The notes beneath the pieces are model-generated. The model searched no databases. It worked only from the letters and a program-made list of their open reading frames with translations, and was not told the origin of the DNA. A DNA stretch of 64,000 nucleotides from Paramacrobiotus metropolitanus (Eukaryota > Tardigrada > Eutardigrada > Parachela > Macrobiotidae): NCBI RefSeq assembly GCF_019649055.1, contig NW_026570221.1:3720001-3784000 (forward strand), in the 5' to 3' direction. The position numbers and the translations under genes were made by a program. The number at the start of each line of letters is the position of its first letter. The stretch's first letter is position 1. This document shows, in pieces, positions 36,501 to 48,030 of the stretch.

Positions 36501-37778
36501 GTAGACACACTTGACGCGCTGCTCCAGGACGCGGCCGTCGGTGGGGCGCGGGTTGAGGGCCTCCAGCCGGATGGTGGTCTGGTAGACTAGCCACTCCTTA
36601 ACAGACGACTATGCATTAGAATATGGCAATGGTTACAAGCGGCGGCCGGTTCCGTTTCTAAGCAACAGCGGCAGCTAACGCCCACCTTGTGCAGACCCAT
36701 CGTGTTGTCGGACGCGCTGTCGATGCCGCACTGCCCGTTGAGCCACACCACGAAGCGTTTGGACATCAGGTTGCCGCTCGTACTGCAAAAATTATTATTA
36801 TTGATCGGCTTGCAACGTAAAATTATAAAAGCGGGAATCGGATAATTTGTTCGCGGTTTGAAATTTGAATAATAAAATCAATAACACCGTAACACAAAAA
36901 CAGATTTAGTGCAAGTAAAAATTTCTTTTAATAAATATTTTATTTTATTAAAAATAAATATTTTAAAAATAATTATTTTATTATTTTTAATAATAATTAA
37001 TTTAGATATCTTTAATTAAATATTTTAAGCAATTATTTTAAATTAAAAATAATTATTTTATTTACTTACTATTCAAATTAACAAAATTAAGTAAGTCATG
37101 ATGAATCGAATTTAAGCAATATAAACTATTACTTTAATATCTAACTATCTATCTAATTTAGATAAAATTTGATTGAGTAGTAAACGAACAATCATGTAGC
37201 ATATATTCAATGTGCATAAATTGCCAGCACTGAGTTCGAACAGAGAACCGCTTGTCTGCGCTAAAACGAAACACTATCTTAATTTTATATTGTATGCTAA
37301 CGCTGATCACCTATTAACAAACCTGATGGCGCCGGTATCATCCTTGCAGCTGTCCTTAAAGTTATTCACGTAAACCGTATAGCGGTCCACGGTGACCCCG
37401 GGGAATTCCTCCTGGACTTTGCGCTCGTTAATATACACCAGCATCTTGTCCTTCTCGCATTCCACCTTGTCAACTATAATTACCATTCACATTATTACGT
37501 AAACGCGATTAGCGGTAATACGCCTTCAATCAATGACCATAGATCCCAAAGGTCACGCTCAAGTAGGCATTGTAATGCGGCGATTACGCGCGGGGGATCA
37601 CAGACGCCTTCTTGTGTTTTCTTATGTTTTCTTATGCTTTCGCATTGTACAGCGGCTGAATAGCGTTACGCCGGTATTAAAGGAAGCGTGTGGATTCCCC
37701 GCGCGCGCGGACCTTGGGAGCCGGTGTCAAGTTACACTACTTACTGAATTCAGCCTTGCTCAGTGCCGGCATGAGCAT
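33507..37778 (-). CDS. ZP-domain transmembrane protein (5' exon not found)
   Basis: Nine exons on the minus strand join with consistent phases: 37778-37745, 37473-37323, 36782-36686, 36596-36451, 35940-35756, 35348-35246, 34756-34564, 34503-34329, 33694-33507. ZP-N: VECEKDKMLVYINERKV, then RFVVWLNGQCGID and VYQTTIRLEA..QRVKCVYS. ZP-C: IGDTVRIVLRM, FCIVSNKPY, RELILVKDGCSIDS, YYSKFVMFQM, MCNVRLCITN. After the last cysteines there is a furin site (RRKR|S), a sequon-bearing linker, one membrane helix (TITFSVLAAVLAWFFVLAFIATVCLAYL) and a short tail ending GSDCS. This is the standard layout of apical extracellular matrix or cuticle ZP proteins, which polymerise after furin release. The first listed exon follows an acceptor, so an upstream signal-peptide exon is missing. 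Intron retention after 35756 would extend the frame 115 codons to a stop at 35412. Confidence 0.87.
34780..35160 (-). repeat. Intronic AAGAAACCTAAGAAA-type purine runs
   Basis: Within the ZP intron 34757-35245 the minus strand repeats CTAAGAAA / CCTAAGAAAAC runs at about 34780-34815, 34840-34865, 34930-35030 and 35100-35160. Similar runs occur sense-strand in MARVEL intron 15649-16026 and at 37616-37640. Confidence 0.7.
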
Positions 37779-40700
37779 CTGTAAAAGACAGACAAACACG
37801 GAGGATTAGTACGCCGTTAGTGGACCGCGTTAACTACCTTAAACCCCATGTTGACGCTGCTTTTGTATAAACTATCCCGGCCGCTGATTACACAGCGTGT
37901 TTATGCTAATCCGAGTGGCTCAAGTGGCGCCTCTCAGGCTACCTGAGGACCGGCTATACCAGAGCGCTTAACTCTTGATCATCATCATCGTATACAGCGT
38001 CGAAGGAAATTATCGGCGATTGCTGTATAGATGACGATGATTATCGCATCATCTTATAATTATGCCGGTTAAGCTCCGCCTCTTTCTAATATAGACGCTG
38101 GAGGAACCGGCGTTGTGTGGACGGTAGTTTTAGCCGCCTGGGAAGAGGCGGTAAAGGTCATGGTTGTTGTGGCGGGTCAGCGGCGGCGGTTCCGCTTCGC
38201 CGGGAAATTAACAAGGAACCCCTTACGGCGGCAACCGGCCGCAACGCCAGTCCTTGTACTGCGCATCGCACTGACCAGTTTTCTAATGTTTTCTTAGGCT
38301 TCCTTATACGTCCATCGCTAACGGCTATCTGCACGAAGCGCTGCCCACTCGACACGTTTACAACTGGCAATGATTTCTTCGCAATTTTTACTTAGCATTT
38401 GTTAAGAATTAGTGCAGAAAAGTTATTTTTTGTAAGGAAAATCAAAAAGGAAAAGAATGGGAGTTTTCAGAAACTGTCTAAACAAATTCGCATTACGCTG
38501 CCGCACCAAGCGGGCGCAATTGCGTCAAGCGCCGCGAATTCCGGAATTTTCCTTCCTTAAAAATTCTCAGCCCAGAGATTTTCCGAAAATACAAATTACG
38601 TTTGACAGGAAAATGATTCCCTCAGAAATATAAGTTACTCTCAAAGAAAACGCTCGTATGAGTAAGGAGCTTTGTGTCGGGAATCGGCACTACGCGCCTC
38701 TAACACAGTGATTCATTAAAAGCTACCCCGGTGTTTATGGTCGACGCAAGAATTAAGTTGCTGGCATTCGCCGCGCTTTGCCCGTGGCACAAATATGATC
38801 TAACGCGCTCGACTGCGCCGGATGAGAGGCAAACAATCTAGTTGCAAATCAGGAGGAAGCGTCAACAGATCGTCTACATGTGTCTGATAGTGCGTGCGTG
38901 GCCGATGGCGTCAGTCAGAACGACATCGCTGACCAGCGTGTGGAACTAATCCCGGCACGACGGTCTGCTTCCGTTCCCAGCGGTTATTCAGTATTGGGCT
39001 CAAAGAATGCAATCTCTTCTATCCGAATATGGCGCTATCATTCCCGCAAAACCTTTGTTCACAATAACATTTTTCCGCGAATGATGAAGGCCGCTAATAA
39101 ATGGCCGCCAGTAAATTACTAACATCGCAACGGCTGCCACTGTGTACGGTCTATATCTATCTCGTGCCGTAATAATAATAATAATAATAATAGTAATAAT
39201 AATAATAATCCCGGCCCAATCGCTTCAGCAGGAAGAAGACGACGCTGCACCGGCTCTCTATACGTTAGATTTATATACTAGTACATTTATTTTGATTCAT
39301 AATTCCAGCGGCTACAACAGCTTCATAATTAATCAGGAAGTACTGAAGATTAGGTTTCTGTCAGTGTGTTGATCGTGTACCTGAAGGAGAATAGCAAGGA
39401 GCGCGGCGCTCCGGCGATTGCTGAGGAAAGGGGCAAGGAAGGCCGGCAGCCGTCGGCGCGCCGACACGGACGAGGACGAGAGCGGACTCCTCCTGCTGGG
39501 CATTCTGCACACGGGACAGTCACGAAGGTCCGTCGACGCCAACAAATAATAGAAGGCAATCTGGCGCTGTTGCGGCTACACCAGTTGGCGATCCGCGGAT
39601 CAGATGAAGGCTGTGTCGAAAGTCTACAGTTAAAATTCAATAAATATTCACTGATCATCGCGAAATGCAGGGCATACCCGGTAAATAATCCGACTCTACC
39701 GGGAATTGTACGCGTTATTACTTATAAGCAAGTAAGTACTGGTACACTACTTGATAGTTAAAATTTAAGCGTTAAAAAATCAATCAAAGCCTCTATTTTC
39801 TCTTGCGTTAAAAGGTAGAACACTCATAACACTCATAGCAGTTCCTTTAACAACAGCTAGACTAAAACGCTGCTCGAGAAAAAAAACATTAGAACTAGCT
39901 AAACCCCGAATTTTACAACCCTAGACGAAGTGTACCAGTTCACTTATACAGCCGAGCTCACAATTCCCCAAAAACCCAATTTACATTGGGACTACATACC
40001 GGAACTGCCAGATAGATGGGACAACGGTCACGGAGTACTGCTGCACAGGCCACGCAAAAGATGTCGATGGTCAGTATTCCAGGGGAGCCGCTAAAAATTA
40101 GATGATGCGGTAATCCTTCTCCATAATAATCATACGCGAATATCAGTGAAGAGGCTGATGCGGAAGTAGGCAGTAATTGATGCTGACTAACAAGGCATCT
40201 ATCTTAACGGCGGAGCGTGAAAATGCGGGACGATCGGCGGACCGCGGGTTGGCTTATATACGCCGGATAGGAGGCGGCCGGCGATGACGTCGCTCGTTGT
40301 ACGTACGTGTCCGCCGCGGTGGCCATGGCAGCGCCGCTGGTGAATGCCGCAGCTAATCTGTGTACCGAGCTATCGGCCCATCAATGGGATTAATGGAAGG
40401 TGTTGCATGCTGCATACGTAATCACCTCTACCCTCTCTTCGTCGGCGATTATTACGTCTTACTGTCGTACTTTCTTTAAGCAGTATATCTATAGCCTGAG
40501 CGGATCGGCAGGGCTGTACGCGGCACACTACTCTCGATACGCGGGCGGGCACTGTTGATCGCCGCGCTGGCGGCGCATTAAGGGCCTTCATTGTCGTCTA
40601 ATTCGCGCTAACCTCGCCAGCTGAACAGGCCCTAATCGCCGCTCATCCTGTAATAACAATCACAACATGCGCTATAAATTGCCGTTGCTCTAACCAGCGC

Positions 40701-41359
40701 GTAATTACGTTATTCTCTTTGCGGCCCGCAGTGATTACGAATTCGCCGGTAGAATGTACTACACCACTGTAAATTAATTTCATTAACAATAATGCACTGG
40801 TCACTGGCGTAAACATAAATCTAAACACCAGCATTGCACACGTTGCACACGTAATAGTTGCACACGTAATAGTGTAAACTGTACTTGTTGTTGACAGCAG
40901 CGTCAAGTGGACGCATTGTCAAGAGCCCGGCCGGTCCCTAATTGACCTTAATTACAACAACACGTACATCTTTACGGCGACGCTTGCGTGAATTATGCCG
41001 GCCGATAAGTCGGTGTTTTTGTTAACTTGCTATGTGTCCGTTGTACGTAGCTGTCGGGTCATAATATTCCAGCTAGTAGTGTCATTAATTTTTTTCTCTA
41101 TCGAGTGCGCTCGTCTCGCTTCTTCGCCTTGGCTTCTTCCTGTAATGTCGAGGTCACGCAGCTATCGGCATGCGCATGCGGACTGGCTTATTTTACATGT
41201 ATGCTTAGTTCCGTCTGGATGAGAACGGTGACCATACGCCGCCATGTACTGCTGACTATAGTGGGTATGGCGTAATGGCTACCGCTGCAGTCTCTTTACC
41301 AATGATGCTGAAGCGGCCACGCATACTGTATACGTATTCGTACAGGTGACTAATTTAAT
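37779..41359. other. Upstream side of the ZP gene; no exon assigned
   Basis: The missing ZP signal-peptide exon should lie here on the minus strand, but no single candidate is convincing. A GC-rich patch near 39400-39540 is open on both strands. No other gene is supported. Confidence 0.4.
39171..39209 (+). repeat. (AAT)n microsatellite
   Basis: Thirteen AAT-type triplets with one G interruption. Confidence 0.95.
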
Positions 41360-41860
41360 TTCTGTCGTAAAGGTACAGATAGCACATACTATGCGCAATG
41401 ATCGCGCTTAAAAATCAGCCACAACAGTTATCGTGGTGACTCGATTATTCGGCAATGGGCTTTTCACACAATATAAGCCAGCGCTGATGCACACTAAATA
41501 ACAATTAATGATAGACGTTTGTGGTGATTACAAGCCTGCCCCGTAATTTCCAACGTAACGCCGATATATAGGGTGTACTTGGGACGAAGTCTGCGCTATG
41601 AACGATTGCCACTACACTACGTCTACCACAATGATAAATTCACTCCTTCCACGATTTAAGACAATTATCAAGCTAATATTCAGATTAATATTAATTTTTA
41701 TAATAATATATGGATACTGTATAATGTAGATGGCTATGTGGCATGCATGAGCCATGCCAAATGCAAATAAAGCGTAAGTAGAGTGGCGCGGCGCGCTGTA
41801 GTTTGTTGTAGCCCGTGAATTTGTATTTTTCCTTGTGTTGATTGAATTTTGATGTAGGCC
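41360..41860 (-). repeat. MITE-like family A, diverged reverse-orientation copy plus extra end piece
   Basis: From about 41525 the sequence follows the reverse complement of 17466-17136 (TTACAAGCCTGCCCCG, CACTACACTACGTCTACC, then GCCAAATGCAAATAAAGCG and GTGGCGCGGCGCGCTGTAG). A separate end fragment (TTTCTGTCGTAAAGGTACAG) precedes it at about 41360. Confidence 0.7.
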
Positions 41861-41924
41861 GGCAACGTACGCATATTACGCCGCTGGCGTACTGTACGCG
41901 CGTGTGTTAAACAGGTTACTGACG

Positions 41925-42340
41925 CGAGAAGGACTCGGCGGTGACCTGTGTCGGTGTGGCGCGCCGTACCGGGTCGCCGGCATCAGTCATGGTTTGTCTG
42001 TTCTGTGCGCATGCGGCCGGTTATCTTGAGACGCCGAGTGGCCCCGTCCAGCCGGACTGGCAGTGGACTGCACCGGTGGGCGCACGTGCATGGCGGACGT
42101 CAAGGCAGCGGCGCAGCGAGGCAGCCGGCGTGGCGGTCCCGCATTGTGCCGGCGCGGCACTGGTCATGACACCCGGCGCCTCTTGCGCCACGTCTATATG
42201 CGGATGCTGCAAGGAGAGCAAACGATAACGCAGTACCAACGCCAGCGCAAGGTAAGGCCGCCGGCATTGCCGACCGCTGACCCGGTCCGACCGGCCCCGC
42301 AAACGCTGCTGGAGCATCGCAACTTCAAGTAATACAGCGC
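41925..42340. other. GC-rich island, open on both strands, unassigned
   Basis: About 400 bases much richer in GC than the flanks. On the plus strand one frame ends with a donor-like AAG|GTAAGG at about 42250; on the minus strand a 114-codon frame is open. None of the translations matches a family I know. It abuts the inverted MARVEL duplicate, so it may be another displaced exon or a regulatory island. Confidence 0.35.
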
Positions 42341-42403
42341 CGGCAAACAAATAGCCGTCAAGCACTGTATTTTGGGCACTTATCGCTATTATATGGGTGA
42401 CAT

Positions 42404-42625
42404 TTATATGGTTTTAATAGCTTGGTTGTAGCTTCCGCCTTGCTCGGTCTGGACGATCTCGACGATGCCGGTGATGAGAAGGAGAATGGCCAGGGTCATG
42501 TTGAAGGTGTTCTCGAGGGCGGTGGCACTGGGAATGATCATGCTGGAGACGGTGTGGAAGGCGTACGTCAGCAGCACCATCGTCAGCACACCCAAGGCCA
42601 GCGTCTGCGCCACAATCACCATCAT
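42404..42625 (-). pseudogene. MARVEL cassette c exon, inverted copy with in-frame deletion
   Basis: After a GTTAAG acceptor identical to that at 19406 the frame reads MMVIVA and then jumps to QTLALGVLTMVLLTYAFHTVSS. The 40 codons in between are missing, an exact 120-base deletion between two GCG triplets. The rest is nearly identical to 19544-19705 (Lys to Ser after SSMIIP; Ala to Thr in the third helix). The donor is destroyed and the frame runs 11 codons into non-homologous DNA to a stop. With half of helix 1 and the first loop gone it cannot make a normal MARVEL fold. Confidence 0.85.
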
Positions 42626-43989
42626 CTTAACATGCAGCAGATATATTTATCAGTACTTCTATTGGTTTACTTTGCTTTCTTTAAAGTCGCCCCCGGTAAA
42701 TTGCGTCGTATGGATACTTGGTAAATTAACCCTTCTACTACCAACCAACTTTGGCAGTTTCAAATACTAAGGGGGCAACTTTGAGTATGTAGCTCACAAC
42801 CGCCTCCAGTAAAGAGCCACGTTAGCAGCCACTCATTTGGTACCGCACGCAGCAGCGGTGTGCGTACCAGTTTTCGGCGCTGGATGTGTACCTGAATTGC
42901 TCCCGATTTATTCCGTGATATCTTGACCTCCGTTTATTTATTTTTCCTGCCAGATGTTTCATTTTGTAAAAAAATATATTGTTACGAAAACTGAATTTTC
43001 CGTTTCCATGTTTGGTGCACCATTTCGTAAGTACTAGCAATTACAGCTGAGGCGGTCAGAACTTGCCAAAAGTTGGGTTCAATTAAGCCTTGACATATAG
43101 GAAAGATAGAGAAAAAAATTTCACAGTCAGACGTTGAGGTTTGACTAAGCAAAACATTTTTATAACAATTCTTTAAAAATTTGGAAAACTGATTTGTCAA
43201 GTAGTCACCCTATCGGTTCTTGAAAAGCTAATATTGATTATTATTATACTTCTTTGCGGGTGGAGCTAAAATGGTGCAGGACTACGTACTGTGAATTTTA
43301 TGGACTCGTCCAGGTACATGTTGATGTAATACTGATTTATTATACTTTTTCGTGTGCGCAGCTAAAATAGTGCATGGATACTGTACACAACAATATGCTG
43401 GGAAAATATTATTTTAATTGAATGACAGCGGCTGACGGTCCTCTGTTGGCGAATTAATGGTGATCGGTGGGCAGTGGTCAATACTGAACGTTAAATTTAG
43501 AATTAACCGCGAGGAAGAAATAAAGTTTATTTACATGAACTTGACAATAAGTTTCCCCAAGTGGTGATTGCATGATTATAATCTGTACTTGTTTACGTCT
43601 GTGAAAGAAATATGCCTACCTCTACAATGGAGAATCATTAAGAAACAAATACTGTACGGCATAATCTACTCGTACACATCTACAGAGTAGGTTGTTTTGC
43701 AACTGTTTACTGAGAGTGTACGCAGATGTGTGTTTTGTTGGAATAAAGGCTGTACAACGAGACAACAAAACTAACGTCACTGGGATTGGACCATGTACAT
43801 ATCGTTTTATCCAAGTGCATGAACAAGTAGCGCATAGGTTAACAGCAATGATTAGCAGCTGAATCGAGAGTGGAATGATGCTCGACTGTGGACAATATAG
43901 TGGGTGCACAAAAATTCACCGATCAGTGACGCAGAACGTGCAGTGACAGTAATCTCCAGATCCCAGAGAGTGAATATGATCTCTTTCGC

Positions 43990-44082
43990 GAAGAATTTTA
44001 AGGGTGGCTGCGGGCCCAGTGAACCCTTTGAAGGCCAGGGCGAGGCTGGACACGAAGAAGACGGCAAAAAACTGGCGAGTGA
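43990..44082 (-). pseudogene. MARVEL cassette b last exon, inverted broken copy
   Basis: The same acceptor as at 18410 is followed by DNA matching the fourth helix exon, but a one-base loss after the second residue or so puts the helix out of frame, and the stop codon context is lost. It belongs to the inverted duplicate 42404-44200. Confidence 0.75.
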
Positions 44083-44273
44083 CTGCAAATAACAAAGGTC
44101 ACCGATGTAATTATAAACATTACACAGTTATGCATTGCAATATGTGCTTTTACCGTAGTACATATACTGTACATACGTGAATGTGACCTTTACTGTAAGT
44201 TTCTAAACGTGGATTACCTGATGATTCTTACAGTATACAAAACGGATATATATTATGTTGCACACACATATAT

Positions 44274-44311
<38 letters not shown>

Positions 44312-44317
44312 TATATG
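44274..44317 (+). repeat. (AT)n microsatellite
   Basis: An uninterrupted AT run with one G. Confidence 0.95.
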
Positions 44318-45744
44318 AAGTTGGAGTACAGGTTGGCCGGCGGACAAGAACTGACTGTAAAGGTCGAAGGAGTATCAGTGTATCATCACGCTGAACTGCC
44401 AAAAGACTCGCTGCGTCATTAACCGCAATCTATATTCAAGACTCTTGGTTTCCGTTGAAATTATTATTTTTTAACATAATCTGATTACCAGCTGCCGTGA
44501 ATAATAAAATTTTACCGGTACCGTATAAGCGGGTACGACTTACTGCACAGTCCGTCGTTGCAGCTGTCTAGACACGCACTGCACGGCTTTCCGGCTTTGT
44601 ACGGCTCGTTCAGGTATCCGAAATTTCCGCTGAAATGATCGATCGAAATTCTGTACAATAAATGAAAATATTCAAGTCAAACGAGCGATCAGCGGCCGGT
44701 TTACCTGGAACAATAACTGGACACATAGTCATGCCATCCGGCGCTGTTCGGCTGAAAGATGTTGGCCCAGATGGTCTGAAAAATGCCAATATATTACCTT
44801 TTTATGACAACAAAGCTTTTTCATTAAATAAACAATATTAATCAATTATGTGCTATTTTTCTCATGTCTTCTTAGATAAAATCGAATGTTATTATCTGTA
44901 TATGTAATTCATAATATAACATATCAGCAGCGTTTTTAAGGGAATTGAATTACCACTCACATTATAACTAGAATATGTTAAGCTATACAAAATCGATAGA
45001 TTCATTTGCTAGTGTTATATTTATATGGTTTATGGTTTAGCTGTACGTTATAAGAAAACATAAGAAAGCTAATCACATGCGAAAATTACTAGATCTACCC
45101 CGGTGTAATGGCCGACATTGTGCAAATGTGCATATCGTTGGGATTGCCGAAGGAGTACAGCACACACTGTACCACATTTTGACGATGGAGTTCCAGGAAA
45201 AACGCTCACGGATTGGAGTAGGGTTTTTCTGGCCGCACTGGAGCTCTAACGCAAGAGAGCAAACAGTATATACATACAGTCATATCAAGGAAAAGATCTA
45301 TATTACAACGGAAAACCCCGTACGATCTGGTCAGATCAAACCAAAAATTTAATCGAAAAACTGCTAACGCCATTCGATTCAGCATGTTTGGAAACTGTGT
45401 CACATGCATTTTGATTTGGTAATTATCCGTTCCGGCTCCCGTTCACAGACGCCGGTGCCGGTAGAGCTGAAAGTTCAAGGTGACCTTGAAAATAATTTCA
45501 GAGTTCGGTTGCATGGAGCAAAAAATCAGTAAATTTAAACTGGCACCTTTTTAGATCAGCAAATTAAAAGGTCTAAACTTTTACTCCTACAAAATTAACA
45601 AACAGCCACTCACTAGCCAGTTAGCTCACAGTCAGAACTATACCCAGTACACAAACCATGCTGCTAGGTGGATGGCTTCATTTCAACAAATCGTTAACAA
45701 TTTAAAGCGCTCAAAAACATGACTTATTGTTAGAATGCTTTTAA

Positions 45745-45797
45745 ATGGCTTTTAACGAGCGTTCTTATATGATATAAGAACGCTCGTTAAAAGCCAT
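45745..45797. repeat. Perfect palindrome, 26-bp arms, 1-base loop
   Basis: 45745-45770 is the exact reverse complement of 45772-45797, with weaker complementarity extending outward. Confidence 0.95.
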
Positions 45798-46561
45798 GTA
45801 AAAGCAGCTGTAAAAGAAACTGACCATAGTAATCGCCAAACGGTCTGACCTTTTACAGTCCGAGCAAAACTAAGGACAGTAATTAAGGCTAATTTTGTAA
45901 TATAATTATATTAATGATCAGAATCAGTGCAAAATAGGCTGTTCACATTGGAAATAACCATACATAGAAAACAAAGTTGTTAATTACATAAATTACAAAA
46001 TATTACCACTGCCACGCACATCGACTCAGAATACAGTTTAGAAAAATAAAAAATTGCTTCATAAATAACTATCATTCCTCAGAAAACGGGTATTAATTTG
46101 GAGACTACGGTCACAGGGGTTCGCTACTCTCCAGTGTTCAGAGCTCGCTAAGTGAGTGGGTAACCAAACGAGTGGTAACCAACGAGTAACTGAGCTACCA
46201 CTACTGGAACTGCACATAGTGAGTGACCGAAGAATCAGTAAGTATTCTCGTATGCAGAAGCCGGTAGGCGAGTGGGTGACCAACTTACTGAAAAATAACC
46301 ATTGCGCACCGCTCCCTTGGTGGGTACGCAATGAAACCGAGTGGTGGTGAGTAACTGCAGTACCACTACTGTTCACTTCACATATTGAGTGACCAATTTT
46401 CATTACTGTTCAATGCGCAGAGCCGACTGAGAGTTTGAGCAACCAGATTACCGTTATTTTCTTGAGCGCACATTAAGCAGGTTGCGGTATCAACGAAGGG
46501 GTACGATTGACGATAGAATTAACGACGGGGTACAGTTAACGAACGTTTAAACGGCAGTACC

Positions 46562-46609
46562 CGTCGTTATTAACGAAACGAAGGGGGTATCGTTTCGTTA
46601 ATAACGACG
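46562..46609. repeat. Perfect inverted repeat, 20-bp arms, 8-base loop
   Basis: CGTCGTTATTAACGAAACGA at 46562-46581 and its exact reverse complement at 46590-46609. Looser copies of AACGACGGGGTA lie just upstream. Confidence 0.93.
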
Positions 46610-48030
46610 TTGGAATTTAGTAATGAACGACTGGGCCCACATGGACCATTGAGCACGAAGACTGCATAGGCTAGTCAGTCTACCCAGTGAATTTCTGCCT
46701 GGGCATTCAATCCTGAGTTGCCCACTCGACTCGAATTTTCGAAAATTGTGCCAGTCTCGGCAGTTGTTGAACTTCTGTCAGTGATGTTTTTGCCATTTAG
46801 AAAGCAAATTAATTTACTTACTTTGTCATAAATATAAAAATTATTGTAAAAACTAAAAACAGTTATACGAGTACTTTGCTGATTCATCAACCAAATGTTC
46901 TAACTTCTGTTCTAACCAAATGTTCTAACTTAGCAACTTTGTAGCCTGTACTGTGCATCACTGTATACTCACCAGTTTTCAAGAAATTCACGAATTTCCC
47001 GAATGAAAACACTAATCTTTATAACGTCTGTGCGGAAACTTAAACCGCAGTTCTCTCTAACGTATTTACATCACATGAAAAATCTGCATTTTGTTATCTT
47101 CACGCTGGTAAACGAAATGATGAATGGAGACTGGTTGATAGCAGTTCCTCCCGTTAATTTCAGGGGCAGTAAATCGTTTAGTGTATAACGCAACCTCTTA
47201 TTCGAATCAACGGAACATTAAATTACCAACGTTAAAACCGTCGTTAATTTTGCCGTTAATCGTATGGCCGTGCAAAACGCAACCTACTTATTGTGATAGG
47301 TGGTGAACAACTAAAGTAATACCATTGTTTTCTGCATATAGTGATCGCAAATAGTGCACGCAGTGACGCAGCAGTACTAAATTAATCCTAATCAAAATCA
47401 TTCGAGAAACCGACCGCAGACCACAAGAAACGCGGAGGCAAAGCCGAAGCCGTTTCTTGTAAAACAAATTACAAAATTAAAGAAACATCAAAACATATTA
47501 TTGCTAATTACTGCTTTATGTTTCAAAAATTGTAAGATATTAATTATGACTTGCTTACTTAATGTTGCCGCGATAATGAAAGAAAAATTAAAAATGTTGT
47601 GACCTGATATAAATAAGCAATTCAATATAAATTAAGAAAATGGTTATAACAGTATACCTTTAATGCGTAATAACAATATACACACGGGGCAAGAAACGTT
47701 CGCTCTGGTTGATACATGATATGCTTGTACTGGCAGTATTCTATCCACTCCTGCGCCTGCCGCGCTGCCTCCGGACTCCAGACCATCTTCAGCATATTGG
47801 CCGCTGCCGGTGTTACCTGCGTCCGTAAGCAATTACGTTTCCGCCAGACATCCTCCGCTTCTAGGCAGACATTGGTGTCCAGCTGCGACAGGGCAACCCC
47901 CTCGGGATCGGAGACCCCGCCGAATACTAGAGACGACGATCGGGGGTCACTGGCGTTGTACAGTGCCGTGTGGTTGCAGTGGCGGGTGTCGGGGACCACC
48001 TCCGGGGTCGGGATGGCCGTCGAGGTGGTC

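Larger units (their letters stand above)
42404..44200 (-). repeat. Inverted segmental duplicate of 18200-19720
   Basis: Ordered matches on the minus strand: the GTGACCTTTGTTATTTGCAG acceptor region, the cassette b last exon, 3' flank blocks (GTTAACCTATGCGCTA, GACGTTAGTTTTGTTGTC, CTCGTTGTACAGC), a GATCGGTGG block, and the cassette c exon. Exonic parts are better conserved than spacers. About 500 bases of extra sequence lie at roughly 42640-43440. Confidence 0.82.
45246..47621. other. Large CRISP intron; degenerate repeats
   Basis: No exon recognised. About 46140-46470 holds several diverged copies of a GAGTGGGTGACCAA..-type unit with CTACCACTACTG blocks. Two palindromes are listed separately. 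Confidence 0.5.

Noticed and set aside
40250-40400. TATATA element and short ATG frame on the plus strand
   Set aside because: The frame is 22 codons and unrelated to any exon; probably chance.
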